64,000 nucleotides of DNA from Agriotes lineatus (Eukaryota; Arthropoda; Insecta; Coleoptera; Elateridae). Of the stretch, positions 52,295 to 64,000 are shown piece after piece; position 1 is the stretch's first letter, and each line of letters opens with the position of its first letter. The notes beneath the pieces were generated by a model. That model saw nothing but the letters and a program-made list of their open reading frames with translations, did not search any database and had not been told where the DNA came from. Location of the stretch: positions 62,001 through 126,000 of the forward strand of contig CALNHX010002305.1 in NCBI GenBank assembly GCA_940337035.1. The letters are read 5' to 3'. The translations under genes were made by a program, and so were the position numbers.

Positions 52295-53251
52295 CAGCGT
52301 TCTTACATTAGAGGGAGAATGGCTTTATAAAACGCCACGCTTGCCAGACGTGTTGGCGAGTTGGTCTAGGATTTAGGATCTAGGAAGGGTAATATTTAGG
52401 GTGGTTGGGATCAAGGTTGGGTCAATGATTTCCTATGGTTATGGGATGTGAGAGGAAATCACGAGCTCACGTAAGCAGGGTCGGTAGGTCCCTGAAGTAG
52501 ATCTGTCCTCGGCCGGGACCGCAAAGGAGTCTCTACCCTACTACCTATGTATTGCAAGAGCTATGCTTAGTCAAACACTAAAAATCTGTGGAATCAACGA
52601 TGAGTCCATGTTTGTTTTCTTTATGCATGCCAGTAACTTGTTCTAGTTCGTCGGTATTCTATGAGCGCCGTTTTTTCAACAAGACCAGTTAATTTGCACG
52701 CAAATCGAAGCGGGATCTTTGAAAACCCCCATCTGGACTGAAAATTCGCTTAAACCGAGTTCTGAGCTGGCAAACTTTCTCCATTACGTTATAACCGTTA
52801 GATCATCACCCTTATCTTCATTTAGGACATAAGCTCATACGAAAGGAAGAATGTTACTTGAACATCGTGTCAAAGAGTTACAGCGATGTTTTATTTATAT
52901 ATTTTGCCCCAACTATGTAGTTCCTTCTAGATATGGATCGTTCATGCTTAGGTCCTTGTGAATCCAACAGAATTAGTATTGTCGATACTTGTTACTTGTA
53001 TAATATTCCAACTTAATTTTATCTAATATTTTAACAATTCTTATAAGTACTTCAATAGATTTTTCATAATATAGGCAGACCTCGCCGTTCGCTGGGGTTA
53101 CGTTCCAGAAGAATGCCGCAAAGCGATAAAAACGGGGTTAGGTTCCATTAACTAGATTTATTTCTACTCTCTCTCTAGTCGTTTTTCCTCGTTGTCGAGG
53201 AGTCGTGATTTATATATCATTTGCATAGCATATCACTTCCTAGTTTCCATA

Positions 53252-53460
53252 TTAATTGGCCCTTTTGATTGTTTCGCGCCATCGTTCTCGGTTTTCGGCA
53301 TTCCTTATGTTTTCTTCAAGTGGGGCACCTGTGGCTTCCTTAATCTGATCGATCAATCGTTTCGGTGATCTCCCACGAAGTCGCTTTCCTTCTACTTCCC
53401 CTTGGATCATCAGCTTTTGCAGATTATTGTTGTCTCTGGTAACGTGACCGAAATATTGTA
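53252..53460 (-). pseudogene. LINE C-terminal tail fragment
   Basis: Leftward: ILQYFGHVTRDNNNLQKLMI, then GEVEGKRLRGRSPKRLIDQI, KEATGAPLEENIRNAENRER and a stop. Same family type as the fragment at 26,687-27,064 (YFGHVIRRENTNLEKL, RPRGRSPNRWLDQVK), but about 25% or more different. No frame break over about 68 codons. Confidence 0.75.
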
Positions 53461-53843
53461 ATATTTCTACTATGCAACCTCAAAAAACCAAAACTTTTCT
53501 GCGTTTTTTATCTGGAAAATCTGAAGCAGAAACTTTACACTTTGACGACATGGTTTTCCGTGTTTTAAAAATTAAACTCCATTGAATTTTCGGCAGAAAC
53601 GCTCAAAAAGACAGTAAAGTTTGAACTAAAATTCCATACGTAACATAAGTCTGCCACTTGAATCTAGAGCTCGAATGTCCATTTGTTTATTCAAGTTATA
53701 GTTTTACAATTGATTTCAGGTCCAATTTGGTAATAAGAGATTCAAAGGAATAGGCTCGATAAGTGTGTTTACAAGTTCGTGATAAATAATGTTATTTAGT
53801 TGTTCATGACATAAACCGCATACGTCTGCTTTATTTACTTACG

Positions 53844-53989
53844 GCCGGTCTTATAAAGGTCACAAAAGCTCATCAAAACTTTGGCGCTTATGACATATTA
53901 TTCATTAGTAAACAAATATTTATGCCCTTTTGTTTATTTTAACAGCGAATTAAAGTTAACGTCAGATTAGTGGCCTTTATAAGACCGGC
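53844..53989. mobile_element. Palindromic MITE, family copy 2
   Basis: gccggtcttataaagg to cctttataagaccggc. Shares tttattttaacagcgaatta and aaagttaacgtcagattagt with copy 1 (3,111-3,294). The left arm is shorter. Confidence 0.85.
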
Positions 53990-54136
53990 CGCTAGTGTAT
54001 GAAAATTGAAACAGTTGGCAATTGCATCCTCGAACGGCAAAGCAATCCGCGAACGGCAAAGAAAAGGGAGCATAAAGGTGCCCAGCGTAAAATCAAATCA
54101 GGGAACCGCAAAGCCGCGAACGGCGAGGTCTACTTG

Positions 54137-56830
54137 TAGTTTCTAGAGCCTTAAGGGGACATGTAAATGTATGCTGCGCCTGCCCGCCTGCCTCCCTGCG
54201 TGTCACTTTTTTAACGCTGTCTAATGTAAATTGCACAAATTGTACTGTTACGTGCAGGCCAGGTAACGTTCTTAGTTACAATTCAATGTGCAAAATGCAA
54301 AATATTAGTTTACGTAACAAGTCCGCAAAGACCATCTTTACAGAACGCGTAGGCAAATTTCAGTCCTGTAAAGGGCGTTTTCGGATGAGTTATATGTACA
54401 ACAGTTTTAGGCACTGGCGTTTCTTCTTAATTTTACCTAAATGTTGGAAGATTTTATAACAAACAAGCATTATTGTTTCGCAAAAATCGAGAGTTATTTT
54501 TAGTTGATTTCCTTAGTAACTACAGTCAACAAATATTGCAAACCAATCAGAACGTCAATTTTCTAAAATAGGCTTGTAAAAAAAAATTCCAAAATCGTCC
54601 TCTAAAGAAATACTTTCCGGCCTAAAAATTGACCAGTAATGTATGATTCTCAGGACGAGTGCCGAAAAACTATTTTAATTAGAGCAAGGCCACCTATGTT
54701 GTGAACTAGAAAGCTAGTGCCATAGTGATTTCATACCTAGCATTCCAAGATAATTTACTGTGATTTTATAGCGTTTCGTCGTAATGTCGTAATAATTCTT
54801 GCAAGTTCAAAGCAGTCATGTTCTTTGTGATCATCTTTTTGCAGTTTAAGATGATTTATAGTACGTATTTCATGATAATAGTGATTTCAATAGTTCATAA
54901 CACTCCGTAATAATTACAAACATTTTCTGATACTATCACAGCATTTTGCTATATAATTTCGTAGTATGTATTTTATATTGTTTTTCACAAATTTATAATA
55001 TTTTGTAGTTAAATTCACAGTATTTCATTAATTAATCATTTCAAAGTATTTAACTAGAACTTCAGAATATTTTGTTATGAGTAAAAATACGTTTACGATC
55101 CTGCAATACAATAAAATAGCGCCATGCAGCTTTACGGAATGGGATGGGTTTTGTGGCTGTAAGAAATGCTTGCTCGCGTGGGTTAAAAACAAGCTGTACG
55201 GTAAAGATACCTGTAAAAATTCGGATTATTGTTAGGCGTCACCTGTTGAGCCTGCGTGGGGATGACGTGGGACGCTTCTCAACCGACCGGAGCTATTTTC
55301 CTCGGCTATGGGAAGTTGTAGAGTTTACCGAAATACCTTTTGGTAACTAAAATGCTGATCTTTACTTCACAAATAAATATATTTATGGGGGGTCGTAGCT
55401 ACTGGCTTCGACTGTCGTAAACAATACTGATTTTATATGCGGTGTGACGTCACGTTGCGCTACACAAAGAAGTTCCTGGAATAATTCTTCATTCACAAGT
55501 ATCGATAGCCTCCTTACAGACTTGCAAGAGGGAACTCCCAGGGAAAAAAAAACCAAACTTTGTCCCACGTAAGGCGGTTAATTTCTTAATTAGAATACTA
55601 CATATTGAGAACCATAATAATTCACAACATGCATTTTCTAACTAACTTAACTTAGCTTTGAGATGCAGCAATTGTGCTGGACAAAATCTCTGTCTCATCA
55701 CTTCAGGTCTGATTGAAAAAGCTCTTCGCTCGGGAGATGGGCGGCGAGTTTGAAGAATGAAGTCCTCGGGATATGGCGGTTACGGCAACTCAAAGCATGG
55801 CGATCGCCAATAGATGTTCCAGCAGAATCGGGTAGGTGTGGGCGACGAAAAGATTCTGAAAGGCAGAATTTTCCAGCTATCCGACCAAAGTTGACTGTAA
55901 AGCTTCGCGTCTATGTGAGACAGTACTTCGAAGCTTTAAACTTGGAATTGTCAAATCCCACAAGGTCTAATAATGCCTAGGAACGGCTGATACTCCACGC
56001 GTAGCGGGAATTCCTGTTGTAAAAATTAGTATCACCGTAGTCTGGATGCGGATACTAACAATTTTAAAATGACATAACATCCTTTAAGACAGTATTAAAG
56101 CTTGTATAGTTGCGTACATATTTCAAGATAATATAATAGTAATTCACGATCTCACTGTTCTAAAAAGGAAATGTTCTCCAGGAAGGTCAAAGGCTTCAGT
56201 TGTCTTCTTTTATTTTCTTCTGGCTTTGGTAAGTTCTTTCCAGTCTCTAAACTAGCATTTTTAAAGATCTGCGCTTACTGCCTCCATTCATTTCCTTCTA
56301 GGTCTATTTCTTGCTCGTTTTGTACCAGTTTCCTAGTACGATCTTAGTTACTTATTATGTCTCCTGGTAATCAGGCGAACTTGGGAGGTGCTTGGAGAGG
56401 AAGATCAAAGGCAGAACCAGCACAAAACAAGCATAAATAGATACACAAAAGAATGCTTCTTTTCAAAAAAAGAAATAGTTAATCACGAAGAATCGAGACA
56501 ATATGATGAAGTATAAAGAAAAGAAGGAGGAGTAAAAAGACCGGGAAAAACGACCAAATAGAAAGAAACCTGCTCAAACCTCGAGCAATATCTGAGAAGA
56601 ACAAGAAGTTCGGAGTTGTAGCGACTATTTAAAACCTTAAGGAAGAACGCGAAAGAAGGGTACACCTGACTTACATAAGATTACAGCAACGGGTCAAGTG
56701 TTACTTTCTGTTAATGGGAAAAGGACGGCAGGATGAAGGAAGTTTCGTAAGATGAAGCAACGATACAGAGAACAATACATAAAGATGAACGGTTGCCTCA
56801 CATCACCGACATTGTTAAAACTACCCTGGA
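54137..56830. other. Region without recognised gene
   Basis: 54,720-55,090 carries loosely repeated ttcacagtattt/gtaataatt motifs. 55,140-55,980 is GC-richer, with chance frames (55,144, 55,750) lacking family features. Text from about 56,390 may be the decayed upstream part of the LINE recognised at 56,830. Confidence 0.45.
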
Positions 56831-57570
56831 TCAGACACTGAAACCATGGAAATGGAAATGCAAAGGAATGGAAGTCCCAGCAGAAGTAAATACCTTTACA
56901 GCTTGAGTTTTGCAGATGGACAGGTTGTCATAACGCAGAATGAAGACGAGTTCGGCTTGATAATACGGAAATTAGAAGAAAAATACACTATCAACGGACC
57001 AGAAATAAGCTTCGAAAAGAGATAGTACTTAACACAATTGAAAAAGAGATAAATAATATGGAAATTGAGGGTGGGTGAATAATCAAAGGAACAGCAAGAT
57101 TTGCGGTTTCTGCTGCCAAAACATGGGAACACCAAAGACAAGATAGAAACCAGGCTACAAAGATATGTTATTAGAAACATCAAAACAAAAATTTATAAAC
57201 ACCATGGTAAGCAGTATAATGACTTATAGCGCAGAAAATTGGATTATGAACACAAAGAACAAGAATTAGATCAGTGCAACCGAAATGGAGATTTGAAGGA
57301 GTTTCCGACTTACACAAATGGACAGAATTGATAACGAAGAAATCAAGAGAAAGCTGGGAGTCGAAAAGTATACACTGAATTAGATCGCAGTGAGGAGATT
57401 GATGTAGTACGGGTATGTCAGACGAGCAGGCCAGAATAAATGTATATTTAGAGTGACTGAATGGTACTCATTAGGAAAAAGATGAAAAATAAAACCTCGT
57501 AGATCATGCAGGGATGAAGCTTCGAGAACGAAGAATGACCATTTACAGACAGATGGAAACATCTCTTAAG
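56830..57570 (+). pseudogene. Decayed LINE reverse transcriptase, C-terminal part
   Basis: Rightward with many frame changes: YSLSFADGQVVITQNEDEFG (the F-A-D-D box, here F-A-D-G), IIRKLEE, then NTMVSSIMTYSAENWIM-like text, RMDRIDNEEI, KLGVEKYTLN, MWYGYVRRAGQN-like text and TEWYSLGKR. This is the thumb and tail part of an R1/Jockey-type ORF2. The lost aspartate and at least six frame changes show an old copy. Confidence 0.65.
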
Positions 57571-57740
57571 CGTTTGAATAACAGCAGTAGGGTTAAATAG
57601 ATGTTATAAAACTGCATACGTTTTCTCATTGAACCATTTCTATCTGATATGATTTTAAGGAGCCCCATTGGCACATCCTGTATATCAATACCTCCCTGTG
57701 TGTTGCGAGTCTTAACCATTGATCAAATTTAGATCGCATC

Positions 57741-58112
57741 TTGGAAAGGTTAAAGAGACTGCTTTAGAGTAAGTAAACCGTTTTGAAATTCATCATTATG
57801 GTGGTTAGGAGATTTACCGACTTTGTTCTGACAATCGATTCAAACAATGTGACACTCCGAACAACACCATTAGCCAATCGCATAGTAATTATTTGTTTAA
57901 ACAAATTGTTAATATAAAAAAGTTCCTTGGAAAGGTTAAAAAGACTGCTTTAGAGTAAGTAAACCGTTTCGAAATTTATCATTATTGTGGTTAGGGGATT
58001 TACCGACGTTGGTCTAACAATTGATTTAAACAGTGTGACACTCCGAACCACACCATTAGCAAATAGCATAGTAATTATTTGTTTAAACAAATTATTAATA
58101 TACAAAACAGTT
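57741..58112 (+). repeat. Tandem duplication, period 186 bp
   Basis: Unit 1 starts at 57,741 and unit 2 at 57,927, both with ttggaaaggttaaa, agactgctttagagtaagta and aattatttgtttaaacaaat. The units differ at roughly 10% of positions. No coding content. Confidence 0.85.
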
Positions 58113-59795
58113 CAGATCTCAGAAATACCTACAAAGGGAATTTTGTCTGGAACTTTCCGTTTATTTCCGGAAACCCCCTTTTTTCATCGGAACGAAATTT
58201 GTGGAAAATTTAAAGCTCGGAATAATTCGTTGCTGCACCAACAATCGACTGCTCCTCTTGGCATTCAGAATGCGTGCCATAATTAGTATGCAATAATGGA
58301 CGGAATAATTCGTCAATTTAAATGTAAAGCGCCATATTGTGTACAGGGACACTCCGCGCTGCCTTTGTTCGGGAAAATCAAATCTGACCTAAAATCCTCA
58401 GACTTAACGCACGACCAATTATAATGCGCCCAAAATAGAACTTTTACAACAACCAAATTAAGCAATTAAAGTTGTGTCACGCAAGCAAACGCACAAGATC
58501 TGCCAGCTCTAATCCCATCTACGCCATCGTCGCCTATTTGCTTTTTTATTGTCCTCGGCAGTGGCGGCGCCGGGGTCCGCAGGACACCTTCGAATCTAAG
58601 ATAATCATTGAATGATACGAGAAGTTCTGCGTTTATTCGATGGCCTTCTTCAGCAGGATACTATGTTGGGTTAAGATCAAGAGATTGCGTAGGCCAGTTC
58701 ATTGGTGTAAACTCATTTTTACTCGACGAATACATCTTATGAAGGTTTAACGGGGTTTGCAATTTCCGGGAGTGATTTACGAGCCAGCAAAAAAAAGGCT
58801 GAGGCGTCGCGACAGCAATAACATTTTATTGTAATCCGATTGTTGTTCGTCGTATTTCGACTTGGACGTTTTAATAGTCCCTTTAAGTGCAGCTTCGACA
58901 TAAATCTTTGTAGTTAATGGATATTTTCAATTATTTTTCTAAGTAATGCCTAATGCTCAATTTCGTGGGCGGAACTAAAAAACGCAATAATGATAGATGC
59001 AGTGCCGTTTTAGGATTTAAATGGACCCGAAGTCGCAGGCCCTGGGCTAGTGTTAATGAATTCGCATTTCGGGGGTTCCCTGCGGCTGCGGACGCGGGAA
59101 AAATATAAAAAATCGCTTATGGCCGCGTTTGTGCCCAAACTGTATAAGTCTGGCGTTTTATTGGTGTAATTAAAGACTTAAGCAATAATTTTGTTGGAAT
59201 TTTACTATTTAAGTCGTAATTATTCAGGTGAAATTGCGAATTAAGTTGTTTTGGTTGGCTAATTATTTTAATAGCCATAATCGGAGTCGCCCGTCGTTTG
59301 GGCGTTTTAAAAGGAAATTAGGCTCGATTTTAGAAGTCTTTTATTTTTATAGCCCTCTTGTGTAATGATCCAAATAGTCGAATAGTTCAGGAAATGTGAA
59401 TTCGTAAACAAAAAGTTCTGTTTTGTGAATATTTTCAAACCTAAATTTCAACGTAAACATTTCATTAGGGAATCTTTTGCAATCTTGTGTCCTGTATTCT
59501 TATATGTTTTATTGTTTCTTTCCCATATAGGTAATTGTCATAATTCCGTTGTCGATTGAGCCGTACACACTTAAACAAACATTTTGACTTTTTATTGTAC
59601 TTTCTATTTGATGATTTTCCATATTCGTTGTGTCACTTTTTAGGTACCCATTAAAAGTTGTAATATTTTTTTAATATTGAGAGAAAAAGAGTAATTTTCA
59701 CAGTATGTGCACTAGATGGCCCAACTTTCCTCCAAAAGAAGTAAATTTGCCAGAAAGTAACCACTAGTGACAGAATTCGTGTAATTATATTGAAA
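58113..59795. other. Low-repeat region, possibly host single-copy DNA
   Basis: No protein family recognised. Around 58,560-59,110 the DNA is GC-richer and less repetitive than the rest (ttccctgcggctgcggacgc). No promoter or splice pattern convinces me. Confidence 0.35.
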
Positions 59796-60250
59796 TTGTA
59801 ATAACCTGGCTTTCTACGTTAATTCTTTAACTTTGAGCTATGAATGATTACCAATGTTAATAAACTTTTTACTCTCGGATAGCCACAGATGCCAGGGTTC
59901 AGTCTGGTTAACTCAAATATACAATCAAGTACACATCAAACAAAGCGGTTTATTTTGTATACCTATTTACATTTTAAAATAATAACTAAAATATTCCATG
60001 TATTTTCAAATAAAAGACTTGAATTTCAATGTATCACGGGCAGGCTGGCGCCTACTGGGTTAGGCAAGCCACGATACTTCTTCTCGTACTTTGTCGGCGG
60101 CAGGACGAAGGGATTCGTAGTTAGAAGAGCGTCCTCTACTCGGCTAAACTGGAAACAGAATCTAGGTTAAGTTTGTTTACTTTTATCGGGGGCATGAAAT
60201 AAAGTTATATTTGCTTTTATTTCGGGGGTGTTGAGATTGGACTTGATATA
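59796..60250 (+). repeat. ~450 bp direct repeat, first copy
   Basis: Shares taataacctg, gagctatgaatgattaccaa, actttttactctcggata and gatgccagggttca with 62,985-63,435, about 3,190 bp downstream. Further blocks (tgacaagtgaaa, aggt..gtgaagct.tgaat) align at about 3.2-3.4 kb spacing, so a larger unit was duplicated. Confidence 0.75.
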
Positions 60251-60559
60251 AGGCGTAATCCCATTACGTCGAAGCTATTCTACAGTGCCCACAAAACCTC
60301 GTGTGCTGCAAAAACCTGGTGTGACAAGTGAAAATACGGTAGAATTACATATCGTGTGTCAGCTAATAACTTTTAAGCCAAATTTGCGTTTAAAGCTGTT
60401 ACTGAAATTCCAGGGGTGTCTAGGTGATAACTAGGGGTTTTCTAATTACGTTATTCAAGGTGTGTAAACCCTCCTTTAAGCTACATGAATTACTTTTAGC
60501 TTAAAGCTAACCTCACACAATTTTTGGTTTAGATTATGTACTATGAATTGCGGCACTGC

Positions 60560-62883
60560 AGAAAGCACGGGAAATCTTCAGGACAAGATTCCTCTAGGTA
60601 AGTGAAGCTTTGAATTTTTACGAGTACGTTAATTCCGGGAGTTTCGTTGCGGGCTCTTAACCTCGCAATTCTTGTTCAAGCTTATGCACGGACCTGGAGG
60701 GCCACGTTTTTAAAATGCTTTCTAAATGAATTACTTATCAGGCGTATATGTACAACGAACCACGTACGAGTTTTAGACCACATCGGTTTCGAGGAGTAAA
60801 CGTATATAAATTCCAGACAGGCATATATAAACAATGATCCACGTCTGAATTTTAGATAAGATAACTCCTGAATAGGCTCGACGGAGATCAATAGGCACTG
60901 AAAATCAATGGGCCACTTTGATCTTTCGGGGATTTCTGGGAAAGATTGGTTCTAGGACTAAAAGTCAAAAATGTTCTTCGGACGGGACTAGGATTTGGGC
61001 CCTCAGGGGGCCCCAGGCAGGAAGCTGGTTCGGCTCGCTGGATGCAAGTCAAGTCCTCTTCACAACGTACGATACCTCTTATTTATACATTACCATACGC
61101 CGTGATTTGTGCAGGATTTTAGGCAGGGATGCGCTGGAAGACGACGGCGCCGGCGGCTCGTAATTTCTGCGCACCTCGATTGTTTCTTCGTGCCTCGGCG
61201 ATGTTTTCGGACAATTTGTGACGAAGTTTTGGCGGCGGTCAAATTCGAACGTATTCCAATACGTAAAAATACGATTTCGGCCGGCGCCAACGTCACACAA
61301 GCCCCTTCCTATGGAGGAAACAGCCGGTGGGTGGACGCCCTCTTCATGGAAGTACCCCTTTCGGCTTGGAAAACACCTGGGGATCCTGGAATTCTCGGCA
61401 CACAACTCGGACAACATACATTCTAGGGAACGCGGAAGTTATGGAAGTAACCGGCGTTTCTTCTGGCAGTGTCTACTAGGTGAGTATACTTTTGTAATAC
61501 TTTTATCTGGGGGAGATATAAAAATCGCGGTTTCGACCTATACTCCTTTCAGGACTTCTCGGCAAAAAAAAAACAAGTTCGGAAAGCTAGGACAGGCAAC
61601 TGCTAATATGCAAGGGAAACTTGCTTGCAGTTTTTGGTCAACAGGCGGTTGTTGTGGCATTAATTTCCACCTGGATCTTCACTGGGTTCAATTTCACGGG
61701 GAACATTCAGGAAAAATTTCAGTTGTACTCCGGTACGGGTTGCATACAATTCCATAGGTTCATGCTCTACAAATGCACGTTTTCTTATAGGCACCAAGGC
61801 GAAAGCGTGATCATTCTCAGGAGACATTCAACAACATGCATGCAATTAATAATACTGGCGGGTACAACGGGCATGGACAGGACTGGTAATTTTTTTAGAA
61901 TTTTCTGGATAAGCGGAATGAAATTTCATGGACTGCAATAAACCACGTGAAAGCAGTTTCAGGCTAGATGAGACTAAATATTCGCGATATCGAATCATTT
62001 GTCTTTTCGTACCTTCATTCTCCGGGCTCATAAAATTCTACGGGGTGCATTCTAAAAGAAATGCTACTTACTGATGCTGAGCTCGCGGTATCGACTCGCA
62101 TTCATTCAGGTTTTGTTCAATCGTGGGAACGTATTAAGGTTACGGGATTAACCGACTTTCTCACAATATTTGAACTTTAACTGGAAGAAATTAGTAGAGG
62201 TTGCGGAGACCAACTTACAATTTCATGGACATTTTGTATGTTTACAGGTTACCTCGGTTCTGCGAAGATGGCTTCAACTTTGAAGATCTTGCACTGGATG
62301 TGATTTCCCTGAAGGGTTCGCGTTCCAAAGACTTCTCGCGAGGGAGGTTGTGCTGCAGGATAGCACGATGCTCCACGTCTCTTGTAGCTGGCTGTACTTC
62401 TCAGGGTGAAGCTGTATACCAGGAGACGTCTCGGGAGGAAGTTTTTATGGAGGGAACTTACGAACACGGGGATGATCTGGACTCCAAAACTTAGTACTGT
62501 GCTCAAATCTGATTTCTGGACTTCAGCTGGGGCTTTTGTACTTTCTGGAATATCTGGCGCCACTTGGAGGTGACCTAGTTGCGTAGATGCCCTGGCTTTC
62601 GCCGGTCGGACTCTTCCAACGGCCTGGGTTTCAAACAGGAGCTCTCTATGGACTGGATTTCCTCTTTTCCGTACTTGGAATCAACATTCCTCTGGAGGTT
62701 TCTAATTTTCTGGTGTTGGACAAGCTGGTGGCCTCTATGGGGCCGTTTTCCAACATTTCTGCAGGTAGTTACAGGCGGTTCTGGCGGCGGTAACATCTGG
62801 TTCTGGTACATGTCTGTGGACGCGGTTTGTACAACATTTAAAATAATTAATTATACTTTAACTGATAACTAATTATTTTTCAG
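60560..62883 (+). other. Exon-like, glycine-codon-rich region of a possible decayed gene
   Basis: GC-richer than its surroundings. Several pieces end in donor-like text: cctctaggtaagtgaa at 60,590 and tactaggtgagtat at 61,475. Short frames have glycine every third residue or nearly so: GFLGKIGSR (about 60,930), PGDPGILGTQLG (about 61,375), GVGQAGGLYGA (about 62,710). This recalls a broken collagen-like or glycine-rich structural gene. Stops occur in every candidate, and the evidence is weak. Confidence 0.25.
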
Positions 62884-62990
62884 GTAAAACTGCTCGAGCG
62901 CCACTTGGATCTGCTGGACTTGCTGGTGAAGCCGATAAATTACTTGACTATATACTTGAGTTTATGTCTCTGCTCGGGCTGGCCATGTAA
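62884..62990 (+). CDS. Candidate terminal exon, glycine/alanine-rich then helical
   Basis: Preceded by a polypyrimidine tract and cag (aattatttttcag). Reads KTARAPLGSAGLAGEADKLL then DYILEFMSLLGLAM and TAA at 62,988-62,990. A related APLGGD piece lies at 62,551. The following DNA, starting with the stop codon, is the duplicated repeat whose other copy is at 59,796. I do not recognise the protein. It could be the last exon of the gene suggested upstream. Confidence 0.3.
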
Positions 62991-63435
62991 TAACCTGAAT
63001 TTCTACGTTAATTATTTAATTTTGAGCTATGAATGATTACCAATGTTAATCAACTTTTTACTCTCGGATAACCAGATGCCAGGGTTCAATTTACTCTCTC
63101 AAGTATATAGAAAAGTACACATAACATCAAAGGGATTATATACCTATTTACATTGTAATATAATAAAATCATTTCCCGTATTTTGTACAAAAATAATATG
63201 ATTTCTTCTATGGTCTCTCTGGTACGCCTGGCAGGTGGACAACCCCTTCTGCTTCACGAGCTGGACGGGTTGCGTATCGTTAAGATAGCGCACGTACCGC
63301 TGTGGTGGCTTACGTAAACACCCTCCAACGGCCAAGACTGTAAACAGAACAATTCGAGGTTATCGTTATTTATATTTGGCGAACATTATAAATTCGGGTG
63401 CAACCTAGTTTATTTCGGGGGCTGTGATTTCAAAT
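62985..63435 (+). repeat. ~450 bp direct repeat, second copy
   Basis: See 59,796. This copy begins directly at the stop of the candidate exon, so it would be 3' untranslated region. Differences from copy 1 are frequent past the first 130 bp. Confidence 0.7.
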
Positions 63436-64000
63436 AAACGTGGGGCGAAGGCCTGACTTGCCCCAACCAAATCCGTGGTGCCGAATAGCTCCTATTGACA
63501 AGTGAAATGACAGTGTATCAAATTCGTTCAGAAACGGCAATAACCTTCAAAGTTACTAATTAAACCACGGAGATTTTAATTGTTAAATTAAAGCACTACA
63601 GATCGGCTCAGGACGTTTATGGAACAGGACCCCTCCAGGTGAGCAACACTCTGAGTTCTTATAGCAAAACTGTTTTTGCGGCGAACTTCGCCGGTGTCAT
63701 GGCCTTGAAGTCAAGGGAAGTTTACGTGAATAATTTCGGGTCCGAAATTTTTACTTGGATGCAAAAGCACTCACAGGGGCTACATGAAATTAATTACCAA
63801 CTTTCTGAGGATCGAGTAGAGCTCTCTTAGGTTAACACGAATAAGTTTCGTGTTTTGGCTCAATAAGACTTTTGAGATTTTTGCCAGAATGAAGAGTGGT
63901 GAACTTCTCCTTGGGGGCTTTAAAATCGGGTAAAGACAGGTCTGTATCCTAGGAACCGTTTCTACAGGTTGAGTGAAGCTCTGAATCTTTACGGTTACGT
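63436..64000 (+). repeat. Continuation of the ~3.2 kb duplicated unit
   Basis: tgacaagtgaaatgacag at 63,499 corresponds to 60,328. aggttgagtgaagctctgaa near 63,966 corresponds to aggtaagtgaagctttgaat at 60,597. A 63-codon frame at 63,639 has no known family. Confidence 0.45.

Larger units (their letters stand above)
49560..52310 (-). mobile_element. RTE-like non-LTR retrotransposon, nearly complete
   Basis: Endonuclease (52,294-51,611) and RT (51,603-49,576) lie in order on the minus strand. The 3' end is short: a stop, then a tgatgatgatgatga repeat, as RTE-type elements often have instead of poly(A). The 5' side stops within about 20 bp of the endonuclease start, where a stop codon precedes N-V-R-T-L-M, so the 5' end is truncated or untranslated. 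Confidence 0.8.
53073..54136. mobile_element. Pogo/Tigger-like nonautonomous element, ends agacctcgccgttcg
   Basis: Left end gcagacctcgccgttcgc and right end gcgaacggcgaggtctac are inverted repeats, with TA close outside each (ata before, ttgta after). Tigger/pogo ends commonly read cagtagacc and then a CG-rich stretch. The interior holds a LINE tail and a palindromic MITE, so the original element was much shorter. Confidence 0.6.

Noticed and set aside
61079..61757. Several overlapping frames on both strands in GC-rich DNA
   Set aside because: Overlapping open frames here follow from base composition; none shows a family pattern along its length.
1..64000. CRISPR arrays, bacterial operons, ribosomal RNA genes
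   Set aside because: No regularly spaced short repeats with unique spacers, no Shine-Dalgarno-led gene clusters and no rRNA-like stretches were seen; the introns, LINEs and Polinton show an animal genome.

Overview
The window looks like a transposon-rich, AT-rich arthropod (most likely insect, possibly beetle) nuclear contig. Non-LTR retrotransposon relics of several kinds (Jockey-like, CR1/Jockey-group, RTE-like) sit beside a BEL/Pao fragment, a piggyBac relic, a Crypton-like tyrosine recombinase gene with an intron, many foldback/MITE elements and one Maverick/Polinton. I find no convincing intact host gene. The best host-like candidates are a terminal exon near 62.9 kb and a two-exon start near 25.6 kb. 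The species cannot be named from the sequence.

Layout: 0.15-0.8 kb BEL/Pao pol fragment beside a hairpin. 2.0-5.9 kb possible decayed exons, then foldback elements including a 1.2 kb palindrome. 8.1-11.5 kb a reverse transcriptase (RT) split by 2.5 kb of inserted DNA holding a piggyBac relic. 13.4-13.9 kb a decayed gene of an unnamed family that also occurs in the Polinton. 14.6-17.4 kb a two-exon tyrosine recombinase pseudogene. 17.9-19.6 kb short repeats. 20.9-25.4 kb a Jockey-like element split by a 3,017 bp DNA transposon with perfect 15 bp inverted ends and a TA target duplication. 25.4-25.7 kb two exons of a possible transposase or host gene. 26.7-30.4 kb LINE fragments, a SINE-like unit and MITEs.

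The main object is a 14,222 bp Maverick/Polinton (33,050-47,271) with about 1 kb terminal inverted repeats and a 6 bp target duplication carrying one mismatch (aatgta/agtgta). It sits in an old, degenerate tandem array (30.4-33.0 and 47.3-49.1 kb). Rightward genes are an unknown 291 aa protein, a tRNA-Leu(UAA), an FtsK/HerA-type packaging ATPase, a small basic protein, an unknown 234 aa protein, a DDE integrase with chromodomain, a putative capsid-associated protein, a glycine/basic-rich protein, a major capsid protein stub, a remnant of the unnamed family and an adenain-type protease. A protein-primed family B DNA polymerase runs leftward. Its 5' part can be read as five small exons in one phase, two of them an exon pair made by tandem duplication. 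Frameshifts and stops disable the ATPase, integrase, capsid, protease and polymerase, so the copy is a dead provirus-like relic. TATAAAAG boxes stand before the first rightward gene, two internal genes and the polymerase.

To the right of the array, an RTE-like element (49.6-52.3 kb) is nearly complete. It is followed by a pogo/Tigger-like nonautonomous element with nested insertions, a decayed LINE (56.8-57.6 kb), a 186 bp tandem duplication, and a roughly 3.2 kb duplicated region (59.8-64 kb) with exon-like, glycine-codon-rich pieces. All calls rest on reading translations and repeats by eye. No database search was possible.
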